64,000 nucleotides of DNA from Planctomicrobium piriforme (GTDB lineage: Bacteria > Planctomycetota > Planctomycetia > Planctomycetales > Planctomycetaceae), in assembly GCF_900113665.1 (NCBI RefSeq), contig NZ_FOQD01000009.1, positions 186,001 through 250,000 of the forward strand, given 5' to 3'. Under the pieces are notes generated by a model, which was given only the letters and a program-made list of their open reading frames with translations, was not told the origin of the DNA and did no database searches. Position numbers and translations under genes: made by a program. Positions 9,186 through 17,401 of the stretch are shown here, piece by piece. How positions within the stretch are numbered: the first letter of the stretch is position 1; each line of letters begins with the position of its first letter.

Positions 9186-9283
9186 AGTTTTCAGTTGTCA
9201 GTTTTTAGTCATCAGTTTGGACTCTCAGTTTCGATACCGCAGATTTTCCGAAACTGAAAACTGATGACTGACAACTGAAAACT
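9186..9283. repeat. Heptad repeat hairpin, TTTTCAGT family
   Basis: In the 138-bp gap between gspF and gspG. The left arm (9186-9218) is built of TTTTCAG/TTGTCAG-type heptads and the right arm (9251-9283) is its near-exact reverse complement; the first 17 positions pair without mismatch. The right arm recurs at 57902-57934 with one base changed. Related arms are at 18530-18649 and 63451-63485. Confidence 0.9.
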
Positions 9284-9314
9284 TCCCAAGGATGCAACAC
9301 AGGAGTTCGGAGTC

Positions 9315-9752
9315 ATGCAACGTCGTCGTCAATCTTCTGCCCGCAGGCTCGGCTTTACGCTGCTGGAGATTCTCATTGTGCTGGCCATTATCGGGGTAAT
9401 CGCCGCGATGGCGGTGCCTCGCCTGCTTGGACAGCAGAAGGCGGCCTATGCGAAGCAGACCAAAATCAACATTGCCGAACTGGAAAAGACCGCCGAACTG
9501 TGGGCGGTCGGCAATCAGGGGACATTCCCTGAAACAGTACAGGTGCTGATGCAGAAGGGGGCCGACGGGACTGAGCCCCTGCTCGACAAAATTCCCAGCG
9601 ACGCCTGGCAGACGCCGCTCAATTACGAGTATCCCAATACCAAGGCGAACACCAGTCGTCCCGCGATCTGGTCGTCCGGAGAAAACCGCCAGAACGAAAA
9701 CGGCGGCGGCGACGACGTGACCAACTGGAAAGATCTGGCGGCCACCAAATGA
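9315..9752 (+). CDS. gspG: Major pseudopilin GspG
   Basis: 145 residues. Short basic leader ending in Gly, then the type IV pilin motif GFTLLEILIVLAIIGVIAAM with the conserved Glu at +5 for methylation, so it should be processed by a prepilin peptidase (not found in this window). The C-terminal half has the GspG pattern: LDKIPSDAWQTPLNYEYP, a Pro residue after the helix, and an Asp-rich calcium-binding-type end (NGGGDDVTNW). It forms the shaft of the pseudopilus. Its stop codon overlaps the next start (ATGA), showing translational coupling. Confidence 0.95.
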   Translation: MQRRRQSSARRLGFTLLEILIVLAIIGVIAAMAVPRLLGQQKAAYAKQTKINIAELEKTAELWAVGNQGTFPETVQVLMQKGADGTEPLLDKIPSDAWQTPLNYEYPNTKANTSRPAIWSSGENRQNENGGGDDVTNWKDLAATK

Positions 9753-10420
9753 TCCGTCGGCAGCACACTGCGTCAGCTCTGAAAGCCGTGAACATGGATC
9801 GCTTGCGATTCGGGTTTACGTTGCTGGAGCTACTGCTGGTGCTGGCGATTCTGGGGATCATGGCGACGCTCAGTTGGCCGCGTCTGCTGACGACGCTCAA
9901 GCAGCAGACGCTTCAGGGGAATGTCGAACAGGTGCGACAGGTTCTCGATCACGCCAGAGTGCGGGCCGTGGAAGAGGGGCGGACGCTGCAACTGCGTTTC
10001 GAGCCGCATGGCCGGCGGTATGTGGTACTGCCGCAGGAACCTGCCGACCAGACGGCTGCCGCGTCGACGACCACCACGTTCTCGAAGGCCGGGCCCCGGG
10101 TTGAGCCGTTCCGCATTTATCAACTGGCGGAAGACTGTCATTTTCACGTCGACAATGCCTTGCTCAGCGGCCAAACAACGGTGAGCGAACGTCTCGGCGA
10201 TCCCTGGACATCGCAGATTGAGAACGCGATGGGCGCGCAGGACGTCAGTTGGTCGGCGCCGATTTTGTATTACCCCGATGGTTCCGCAACGGATGGCAAG
10301 CTGGTGGTGATGGATCGCAGCCGTCGGTACATCAAGCTGAACGTCCGCGGGTTGACCGGTGCTGTTTACGCCGCGCCGCAGGCCCTGATGTCGGAGAAAC
10401 TCGGTGAAACGGGCGGCTGA
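9749..10420 (+). CDS. gspH: Minor pseudopilin GspH-like
   Basis: 223 residues with the pilin-type N-terminus FGFTLLELLLVLAILGIMAT after a 20-residue leader, then the amphipathic helix continuing through VEQVRQVLDHARVRAVEEG, typical of GspH/FimT. The C-terminal globular domain is variable. The start overlaps gspG by four bases and the end overlaps the next gene by 17. Gene order G-H-I-J-K supports the assignment more than the C-terminal sequence does. Confidence 0.85.
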   Translation: MIRRQHTASALKAVNMDRLRFGFTLLELLLVLAILGIMATLSWPRLLTTLKQQTLQGNVEQVRQVLDHARVRAVEEGRTLQLRFEPHGRRYVVLPQEPADQTAAASTTTTFSKAGPRVEPFRIYQLAEDCHFHVDNALLSGQTTVSERLGDPWTSQIENAMGAQDVSWSAPILYYPDGSATDGKLVVMDRSRRYIKLNVRGLTGAVYAAPQALMSEKLGETGG

Positions 10421-10853
10421 TTCCCTGACGCGTCTGCAACGCAACGCCTGTCGGCGCGGGATCTCGCTGTTCGAGGTCGTGCTGGCGCTGGCGATCTTCA
10501 TTGGCGCGCTCGCGGCCATCAGTCAGGTGCTGCGAGTCGGCAGCCGCGCCTCGATTCGCGCTCAGCTCAATTCTCAGGCGGCCATTCTGGGCGAGCGCCG
10601 CATGAGCGAGATCCTGGCCGGCATCGTTCCTCTGGAAACCGTCTCCCGCGCCCGGTTTGACGACTTCCCGGAATGGAACTGGACGCTCAATGTCCTCGAC
10701 ACCGAAACCATCGGGCTGCTTAAACTCGAACTGACAATCGAACGGGCAGGCAACAATCCTGACGCCAACGTGAAGTACATGCTGGTGCGACTTCAGCGCG
10801 ACCCGCAGGTGTACGCCGATGCCGCCGCCGCGGCGACGGAGGTTGCACAATGA
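10404..10853 (+). CDS. gspI: Minor pseudopilin GspI-like
   Basis: 149 residues, GTG start inside the end of gspH. The leader is basic (RLQRNACRRG) and is followed by the pilin segment ISLFEVVLALAIFIGALAAI with Glu at +5. GspI proteins are short with a single globular domain, as here. It would form part of the pseudopilus tip with the GspJ- and GspK-like proteins. Its stop overlaps the gspJ start by four bases. Confidence 0.85.
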   Translation: MKRAADSLTRLQRNACRRGISLFEVVLALAIFIGALAAISQVLRVGSRASIRAQLNSQAAILGERRMSEILAGIVPLETVSRARFDDFPEWNWTLNVLDTETIGLLKLELTIERAGNNPDANVKYMLVRLQRDPQVYADAAAAATEVAQ

Positions 10854-11866
10854 AAAGGGGCAACTCCACACATGCTGGGTTTTCGCTGCTGGAAGTGCTG
10901 ATTGCACTGGGGCTCAGCGTGCTGCTGGTGTCGTCGGTCTACGCGGCCATCGATCTCTACTACCGCTACAACCTGGCAGGCAGAGCCGAAGTGGCCGGCC
11001 AGCAACTAATGCGCGGGCTGACGCGACGCATGAGCGATGACATTGGCTCTGTCGTGATGACGCTGCCGCAAGCGGAGACAACCACGTCCGATCAACAGGC
11101 GGCGGACGAATCGTCGTCAGGCAGTTCCAGCAGTGGTCAGGGGAGTGGTAGTTCGTCTGGAAGTGCTTCCAACGGCGGCGGGGGGGGCGCGAGCGCTTTT
11201 GGCGGCTCGACAGGTTCGACTTCCAGTTCGTCGAGCTCGACAAGTTCATCAGGGGGCGCTGCCGCATTCGATAACAACAGCGAAGCGGCCAGCGCCACGA
11301 CCGGCGTCAGCTTTGCCGGATTGGAAGAGTCGGGACCGCCGAAGTTGTTTGGTCTCGTCGGCACCGCAGAACTCCTGCATCTCAGCGTCAGCCAGCCTTC
11401 GCGTGATCTCTCTTACGCCACTGTCGGCGGCGAGTCGACTGCGGAGGGGCGATCCAGCGACCTGCAGGTGATCACCTATGGCCTGGCGACCATCGACTCC
11501 ATCATGCTGGCCCTGATGCAGAAAGACCTCGACGCCGTCCGGCCTGAGAAAGGGTTGGGCCGTCGGTCGCGCGACCTGTTTGCTCTCGACAGCGTGGATG
11601 AAACGCTTTCCGGAGTCGATCTATTGGCTCCGGAAGTGACGGAAATGAGTTTTCGCTATTTCGACGGCACGAGTTGGGCGGACGCCTGGGACAGCCAGTC
11701 AGTGGGTCTTCTGCCCCGGGCGGTCGAAGTGACTTACGGAGTCTGGAACCCGCCGCGTCGTCAGGTGGGTCGAGTCGATCGGACGCAGGCCGGCACCGTC
11801 AGCCGCTTCGTGCATGTCTTCCATCTGCCGTTGTCGGAACCTGCCGTGACGGAGACAGCGCCATGA
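10850..11866 (+). CDS. gspJ: Minor pseudopilin GspJ-like with Ser/Gly-rich insert
   Basis: 338 residues, longer than the roughly 200 of proteobacterial GspJ. The pilin N-terminus FSLLEVLIALGLSVLLVSSV is clear. Residues about 83-145 form a low-complexity Ser/Gly insert, followed by a globular part containing the GspJ-type phrase VTEMSFRYFDGTSWADAWDS and a C-terminal strand region. The insert explains most of the extra length and may be a flexible exposed loop. Overlaps both neighbours by four bases (ATGA). Confidence 0.85.
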   Translation: MKRGNSTHAGFSLLEVLIALGLSVLLVSSVYAAIDLYYRYNLAGRAEVAGQQLMRGLTRRMSDDIGSVVMTLPQAETTTSDQQAADESSSGSSSSGQGSGSSSGSASNGGGGGASAFGGSTGSTSSSSSSTSSSGGAAAFDNNSEAASATTGVSFAGLEESGPPKLFGLVGTAELLHLSVSQPSRDLSYATVGGESTAEGRSSDLQVITYGLATIDSIMLALMQKDLDAVRPEKGLGRRSRDLFALDSVDETLSGVDLLAPEVTEMSFRYFDGTSWADAWDSQSVGLLPRAVEVTYGVWNPPRRQVGRVDRTQAGTVSRFVHVFHLPLSEPAVTETAP

Positions 11867-13707
11867 TCGGACGACGACACAGTCACTCTGAACATCCCCG
11901 TGCCGCCAGTGCTCTGGTCCTGGTGCTGGTGGTGATTGCGATGCTGTCGCTGGGGGCGTATACGTTCTCGGAATTGATGATTACGGAGTACCATGCGGCA
12001 GACGCCTATGGCCGACAGGTGCAGTCTCTCGCCTGGGCACAGTCGGGGGTCGAATATGCCGCGGCCTTACTGACTGAAGATGGCGGTGGCTGGCAGGCCG
12101 ATCTCTACAACAACCCGACGTTGTTTCACATTCCTATTTCACAAGACGGCGGCTTCACGATTGTTGCTCCCGTCGAAGATGCGACGTCGACCAGTCAAAG
12201 CCGGCAGAACAATACCGCCGTCTTGCGGATGGGACTGATCGATGAGTCGTCGCGAATCAATATCAATGCTTTGGCGACTCTTGATCCCGCTGAAGGGCTC
12301 GCGCGGACCATGTTGCTCGCGCTGCCGAACATGACTGACGAAATCGCCGACGCCATTCTCGACTGGATCGACGCCGACGACGAACCGCGAGAATTCGGGA
12401 AAGAGGTCGACAGCTATAAACTGGTGGTCCCGCGGAATGGGCCGCTCGATTCGATCGAAGAACTGCTGCTGGTGGCCGATGTGACGCCGAAATTGCTGTA
12501 TGGAGAAGACACGAACCGCAACGGCGTCCTCGATTCCAATGAGAACGACGCCGCGGAGTCGCTCCCGAATGACAACAAGGACGATACCCTCGACCTGGGC
12601 TGGATCGAATACCTCACATTGAGCAGCAAGGAAGGGAACCTGCAGCATTCCGCCGATTACTATCGCGAACCGCGGATCAATTTGAATCAGTCTCTGCTGA
12701 CCGACCTGTACGACCAGCTCGAAGAACGCTTCGATGCCGACGTGGCGCTGTTCGTGACCGCGTACCGCATGAACGGCCCAGTGACGCCGCTGACGACTTC
12801 GAGTTCGTCAAGCACGTCCAGTTCCTCCGGCACGTCGTCCAGTTCCAGTTCGTCTGGAACGTCGGGTTCTTCGTCGAGCGGTTCTTCTTCCGGCAGTACC
12901 GGGTCGGGAAGTTCGTCTTCTGGAAGTTCCTCCTCTGGCAGCACAGGAACCAGCGGCTCGTCCGGTCTTTCGCAGCAATCGAGTTCAAGCTCGACCGGCG
13001 CCACAGGCGCCAGCAGTACAGGCAATGCCGCGACCGACTCGATGCTCAACAGTGCCGCCAATGCGTTGGCCGGCGCCATTGGCGGGGCGACGGGCAGCGT
13101 CACCAGGGGAGGACTGGACCTTTCCTCAGGGGGCTCGACGCAGATCACATCGCTGTACCAGTTGCTCGGTGCTCAGGTGAGCGCGACGATCAATGGTCAG
13201 GCCACCACGCTGGATAGTCCCTGGCCCTCCGACCCCGGCAGTTTGCAGAAGTCGCTGCCTGAGATTCTCGATACGTTCAGCACCAGCGATGACGCCGAGA
13301 TCATCGGCCGCATTAACATCAATGAAGCCCGTCGAGAGGTTCTGGCGGCGATCCCCAACATGCCGGAAGATGCCCCCGACAAGATCGTCGCAGCCAGGGC
13401 GCAGCGGACCTCCTCAGGGACCACCGCGACCGACCGGTTCTCGACGGCCGGATGGCTGCTGATTGAAGGGATTGTCGATCAGGCCACGATGGTCCAGCTC
13501 GACAGTTCCATCACGGCCCGGGGCGAAGTTTTTCGGATGCGGGTCGTCGGCCATGCCGATCGCGGTGGGCCGCTCACACGCATTGAAGCCGTGGTCGACG
13601 GCTCGACCGTGGTTCCAAAAATCATTCAGCAGCGGAATCTTTCGCGATTGGGAACCGGATTCCGCCGCGACGATCTCCCGAAATTCAATGCGATGCCAAC
13701 CCCTTAG
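11863..13707 (+). CDS. gspK: Pseudopilus tip protein GspK-like with Ser-rich insert
   Basis: 614 residues. The start is the ATG at 11863 overlapping the gspJ stop. The N-terminal pilin-like helix ALVLVLVVIAMLSLGAYTFSELM begins after a basic leader and lacks the +5 Glu, as is normal for GspK. Helix-hairpin-helix-like segments are present (RININALATLDPAEGLARTMLLALPNM and RININEARREVLAAIPNMPED), the SAM-like fold of GspK. Between them lies a Ser-rich stretch with Gly and Thr (about residues 313-390), absent from well-known GspK proteins. GspK caps the pseudopilus with GspI and GspJ. Confidence 0.88.
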   Translation: MIGRRHSHSEHPRAASALVLVLVVIAMLSLGAYTFSELMITEYHAADAYGRQVQSLAWAQSGVEYAAALLTEDGGGWQADLYNNPTLFHIPISQDGGFTIVAPVEDATSTSQSRQNNTAVLRMGLIDESSRININALATLDPAEGLARTMLLALPNMTDEIADAILDWIDADDEPREFGKEVDSYKLVVPRNGPLDSIEELLLVADVTPKLLYGEDTNRNGVLDSNENDAAESLPNDNKDDTLDLGWIEYLTLSSKEGNLQHSADYYREPRINLNQSLLTDLYDQLEERFDADVALFVTAYRMNGPVTPLTTSSSSSTSSSSGTSSSSSSSGTSGSSSSGSSSGSTGSGSSSSGSSSSGSTGTSGSSGLSQQSSSSSTGATGASSTGNAATDSMLNSAANALAGAIGGATGSVTRGGLDLSSGGSTQITSLYQLLGAQVSATINGQATTLDSPWPSDPGSLQKSLPEILDTFSTSDDAEIIGRININEARREVLAAIPNMPEDAPDKIVAARAQRTSSGTTATDRFSTAGWLLIEGIVDQATMVQLDSSITARGEVFRMRVVGHADRGGPLTRIEAVVDGSTVVPKIIQQRNLSRLGTGFRRDDLPKFNAMPTP

Positions 13708-13728
13708 TTTGAAGGTTTGTTTTCACTC

Positions 13729-13812
13729 AAAATCCGAAATCCGAAACACGAATATCGAAATCAATGCAGAAACCAAAAGTGTGTTTCGGATTTCGTGCTT
13801 CGGATTTCTTTT
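13729..13812. repeat. Inverted repeat, ATCCGAAGCACGAA family
   Basis: Between gspK and gspL. The left arm (13729-13750) contains AAATCCGAAATCCGAAACAC, and the right arm (13781-13812) reads as the reverse complement with CGGATTTCGTGCTTCGGATT. The same family occurs at 41784-41866 and 44221-44255. Confidence 0.85.
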
Positions 13813-13855
13813 GAACATCTACGTCTCAGCAAAATAGCTCACATTCATTTCCCAT

Positions 13856-15316
13856 TTGAAATTCACACTCGTGGCTGAAGAACTTGCTCTGGAATGGTTT
13901 CGCGACCGGATCGACGCCTTGGGCGCCGGGGGCCAGACCGCGCGGCTCGACACGGCTGACCATGCCGACCCCTTGGTCCCCGCCGTGCAGGCGGGCGAAG
14001 TGATTCGCGCCTGGCTGGAACGGGAAGGAATTCCGCGCGGCAAGACGGTGCTGGTGCTGCCGCGCGAGGCCGTGGTTGTGCGACGATTGCGGTTGCCGAT
14101 GGCCCCGGAAAATGACCTTCCCGATCTCGTCCGGTTTCAGGCGGCGACCAAGACGTCGGCCCCGATGGACTCGCTGATTCTCGACTATCTGCCGGTGCAG
14201 CAACGCGGCACTGGTGACGGTCAGGATGTGATCACGGTCACGGTCGATAAAGACCGGCTCGCGCGGATGCAGGCGGTGTGCGATGCGGCTGGGCTGACCG
14301 TCGAGAAGGTGACGCTCGGAGCACTGGGAATCGGCAAACTGGTCCGCGCTGCACAGGCGTCTGATCTCGGCATGGCCGGACCTGACATGGTCGTGTATCA
14401 GCAGGACGCGCAGCTCGAGATTTCGATCTTCGACGAAGGGACGCTGGTCTTCAGTCATGCCCTGCAACTGCCGGAAACGCTCACGCCAGAAAGTCTCAAG
14501 CCGCTCAACAGCGACTTGACGAGATCGCTGATGGCGCTGAGTCAGGTTCACCCCGAAGCATCGGTCGGCCGCTGTTTTTATGTGTGCGGCACGCCCCGCC
14601 GGGAAGTGCTGGAGCTGTTGCGGCAGCGATTTGCGGATGGCCTGACCGTCGTCGATGTCTCACGGGCGGCAAAGGGACGTTCGATTGCGGGTTACGAAGC
14701 CCTCGCCGGCACGCTGCTGCCGGCTTCGATGCCGAGCCTGTCGCTGGATCTGTTGCATCCCCGTCAACGCATCGAAGCGCCGGATCGCCGTCGTTTGTAC
14801 GTCGCTGTGGCGAGCGCTGCGCTGCTGTTGCTGGCCGGCGGGAGCGGGTTCTATTTCTATTCGCAGAAATCGAGACTCGAAACAGAAGTCGCGGATCTGC
14901 AGAAGGGGATCAATACTCAGGAGGAGCAACTGCAAAAAGGGAAGCCCCGGGCGGATGCCTACGCCAGGGTGGCGAAGTGGAAGGAGAGTGACGCGCAGCC
15001 GGTCGAATTATGGCCGCTGCTGCAGAAGCATCTGCCTGGCGCTGATCGGGTTTACCTGATCGAGTTTCGCGTGGTCCCGACTTCTGGAGAAGTGGCGGCC
15101 CGATTTACAGGCCGCGGTCAGGCGCGGGAACGAGCGGATGTTGATGGCCTGAATCAGTCGCTCTCTGATCAAGGCTTCCGAGTTCGGCCGACGACACCGG
15201 CATTGGGTAAGCGAGATCCCGATTATCCCTGGCAGTTCGAACTGGATATTGAGTTGCCCCGTTCGCAATTGACCGACAAATCGCCGCCGCCGGCCAAACC
15301 TGTTACGAAGAGCTGA
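13856..15316 (+). CDS. gspL: Type II secretion assembly protein GspL/PilM-like
   Basis: 486 residues. The N-terminal 290 or so residues have the actin-like PilM/GspL cytoplasmic fold (LVLPREAVVVRRLRLP, then LVRFQAATKTSAPMDSLILD, then the subdomain with VITVTVDKDRLARMQAVCD). A single transmembrane helix (RLYVAVASAALLLLAGGSGFYFYS, about 306-329) is followed by a coiled coil and a ferredoxin-like periplasmic domain as in PilN/GspL. It links GspE to the periplasmic parts. The start is probably the TTG at 13856 (MKFTLVAEEL); a GTG at 13871 is the alternative. It follows gspK after a 148-bp gap filled by an inverted repeat. Confidence 0.85.
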   Translation: MKFTLVAEELALEWFRDRIDALGAGGQTARLDTADHADPLVPAVQAGEVIRAWLEREGIPRGKTVLVLPREAVVVRRLRLPMAPENDLPDLVRFQAATKTSAPMDSLILDYLPVQQRGTGDGQDVITVTVDKDRLARMQAVCDAAGLTVEKVTLGALGIGKLVRAAQASDLGMAGPDMVVYQQDAQLEISIFDEGTLVFSHALQLPETLTPESLKPLNSDLTRSLMALSQVHPEASVGRCFYVCGTPRREVLELLRQRFADGLTVVDVSRAAKGRSIAGYEALAGTLLPASMPSLSLDLLHPRQRIEAPDRRRLYVAVASAALLLLAGGSGFYFYSQKSRLETEVADLQKGINTQEEQLQKGKPRADAYARVAKWKESDAQPVELWPLLQKHLPGADRVYLIEFRVVPTSGEVAARFTGRGQARERADVDGLNQSLSDQGFRVRPTTPALGKRDPDYPWQFELDIELPRSQLTDKSPPPAKPVTKS

Positions 15317-15370
15317 TAAGACGCCTGGGCCTGAGATCACATCGAGCGAAACGCAAAAAGTACGGCATTC

Positions 15371-17041
15371 ATGCAGACTCGCGAAAAAATACTGGGACTG
15401 TCACTAGGGGGGATCGTCATCGCCTGGCTGGGGCTGCCGTATCTGGAGTCGACCTTCCTGACGCCGCTGCGCGCTTTGGAAGCCCGCGCGACCGCGCTCA
15501 CGGCAGACAAAGACCGGCTGTTCAGCCAGCAACTGGATCTCGCCCGAAAAGATGCGGACATGAAGAAATGGCGGGGACAAAGTTTGCCGCCGGATCCGCT
15601 GAACGCGCAACGGCTGTATCAGGAATGGCTGACCAACCTGGCGCAGATTTCCGGCTTTGAAATTCAGAAAATCACGCTCGACCGTCGGGTCGCGGACGGA
15701 GACACCTGCGTGACAATTCCCGTCACGATCGATGCCAAGGCGAAGCTCCGGGAACTGGCACAGTTCTTCGAACGCTTCGAATCAGCCGATCTCTTGCAGC
15801 GGATCTCGCGCTGTGACGTGGTGAGCCCGGCGAACGAGGGAGATCCGGAACTCACGATCACGCTGACGGCGGAAGGGCTGTCACTGCAGTCGGCGCCCGC
15901 ACGGGCTCGTTTATTTCCACAAACCGAACTCTTCGAGACGGTCAAGAAAGATGCGACAGCGATCACCGTGGTGTCGAACAAAAGTTTTCCCAAAGAGCTG
16001 CCGTTCTGCGTTCGGGTGGGGAACGAATTTCTCAACGTCACGGCGATCTCCGGCAACACCTGGACTGTGCAGCGTGGGGTCGAGAAGACCTTTGCCGAAG
16101 AGCACGAAACCGGCAGTGCCGTCGAGCAGTTTCCACTGCGAACTGACCCGGCACTGGCGGGGGCGGCTGCGTCGATCTGGAATACGAGTCTGTTCACCAA
16201 GCCGGCTCCGTTCGTGGAGTACAAGCCGCAACTGTCGAACAAGACTCCGCCAGCGGCAATTCGCGGCCGCACCTGGAACTGGAAGCTGGATGTGACCGGC
16301 TGGAACCCGGCGTTTGGCACTCCCAATTTCGAAGTCCTCTCCGCACCCGGCGGATTTGAACTCAATGAGCGGACCGGGACGTTGCAGTGGAAAGTGACCA
16401 GTCAGGCGGAGCTAGGGACGCATCCTGTCGAACTGCTCGTCTGGGGGACCAACGGCCGGGATGCCGGATTCACCACCACGGTGAATGTTCGAGTTCGCGA
16501 GCCGAATCAGCCTCCCCAGCTCGCTGCACAAAGCCCGTTGAAGTTTTTCATCGGCCGCGAGTCGGCGGTAAAGCTGGCGGCCAATGATCCTGATGGAGAG
16601 GGGAAGCCGCTGAAGTTTCTGCTTGAACAAGGGCCGGCCGGGATGACGGTTGATACCCAGTCTGGCGAACTGCGCTGGAAACCTGCGGAAGAACTCGCGC
16701 CGCAGCAACTGGAGATCAAAGTCAAAGCGACCGACGGCGATGAATTGCCGGAGTCGGTGTCGGCGACGATCCCGATCACTCTGGAGGAAGACTCGGCCCG
16801 GTTCACTTACCTGACCGGCTCAGTGCGTCGCACGAGCGGCAAGGAAGAAGCCTGGATCTATGACAGGGCGACCAATCGCACCACTATCGTGCATGCCGGC
16901 GAAACGTTTCAGGTCGCGGACTATGAACTGACGGTCGAATCAATCGGGCCGACGTTCATGATCGTCAAACGGGGCGACCAGACGTACCGCTGGAACTTCG
17001 AACAACCGCTGACGCAGATGACGCCGAATGCTGGCACATAG
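15371..17041 (+). CDS. GspM-like protein fused to Ig-like and GspC/PilP-like domains
   Basis: 556 residues with an N-terminal membrane helix (KILGLSLGGIVIAWLGLPYL) and a coiled coil, then a PilO/GspM-like region to about residue 180. Two cadherin- or He_PIG-like beta-sandwich domains follow at about 315-475, with phrases such as NERTGTLQWKV and VDTQSGELRWKP that typify such repeats, and PPQLAAQSPL at a domain border. The last 80 residues (YLTGSVRRTSGKEEAWIYD to the YRWNFEQPL end) look like the homology domain of GspC/PilP, which contacts the secretin. No separate gspC gene is seen, so this may be a GspM-GspC fusion. Domain calls beyond GspM are inference. Last gene of the gsp operon. Confidence 0.75.
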   Translation: MQTREKILGLSLGGIVIAWLGLPYLESTFLTPLRALEARATALTADKDRLFSQQLDLARKDADMKKWRGQSLPPDPLNAQRLYQEWLTNLAQISGFEIQKITLDRRVADGDTCVTIPVTIDAKAKLRELAQFFERFESADLLQRISRCDVVSPANEGDPELTITLTAEGLSLQSAPARARLFPQTELFETVKKDATAITVVSNKSFPKELPFCVRVGNEFLNVTAISGNTWTVQRGVEKTFAEEHETGSAVEQFPLRTDPALAGAAASIWNTSLFTKPAPFVEYKPQLSNKTPPAAIRGRTWNWKLDVTGWNPAFGTPNFEVLSAPGGFELNERTGTLQWKVTSQAELGTHPVELLVWGTNGRDAGFTTTVNVRVREPNQPPQLAAQSPLKFFIGRESAVKLAANDPDGEGKPLKFLLEQGPAGMTVDTQSGELRWKPAEELAPQQLEIKVKATDGDELPESVSATIPITLEEDSARFTYLTGSVRRTSGKEEAWIYDRATNRTTIVHAGETFQVADYELTVESIGPTFMIVKRGDQTYRWNFEQPLTQMTPNAGT

Positions 17042-17069
17042 TGCTTCAGAGCGAGGGGAGCATGCCAGA

Positions 17070-17100
17070 CCTTCAACCTTAAACCCCTCAACCTTCAACC
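17070..17100. repeat. Heptad repeat arm, CAACCTT family
   Basis: Single arm of CTTCAACC-type heptads between the convergent gspM-like and CPXCG genes. It matches the right arm of the hairpin at 2741-2836. Confidence 0.7.
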
Positions 17101-17106
17101 ATTTCA

Positions 17107-17292
17107 TCAACCCTCTGCCGACGCCTCACAACTGACGCTGCCGTCTTCGTTGAATTCGATTCGCAGAACCACCGGGCTGCAGCAGACGGGGCAGTCTTCG
17201 ACGTACTCCTGCTGTTCCCCTTCGGTGACGTCGACCGGAATCACCACCTCTTCGCCGCAATAAGGGCAGGTGTATTGGGTTTCTTCCTGCAT
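17107..17292 (-). CDS. CPXCG-motif cysteine-rich zinc protein
   Basis: 61 residues. Two cysteine pairs, CPYCGEEV near residues 9-12 and CPVCCSPV near 35-38, form a zinc-ribbon pattern. Acidic N- and C-terminal segments flank them. This matches a small widespread family of CPXCG proteins of unknown function. It is the last gene of the minus-strand lipid A cluster, 109 bp after the Gfo/Idh gene. The length and motif spacing are normal for the family, so it is probably intact. Confidence 0.85.
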   Translation of the reverse strand: MQEETQYTCPYCGEEVVIPVDVTEGEQQEYVEDCPVCCSPVVLRIEFNEDGSVSCEASAEG

Positions 17293-17401
17293 GGGACGCT
17301 CCGGAAGAGGCCAGGTCGAATGAAGCAGATGCAGACAGTCTACAGCGACGAGGCGCGAACCGGCAGCGACTCGTCGGTGATTGTCGGAATCTCCCTCGAA
17401 A

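Noticed and set aside
9186..9283. CRISPR array
   Set aside because: The repeats are 7-base-period heptads without unique spacers of constant length and there are no cas genes in the window.
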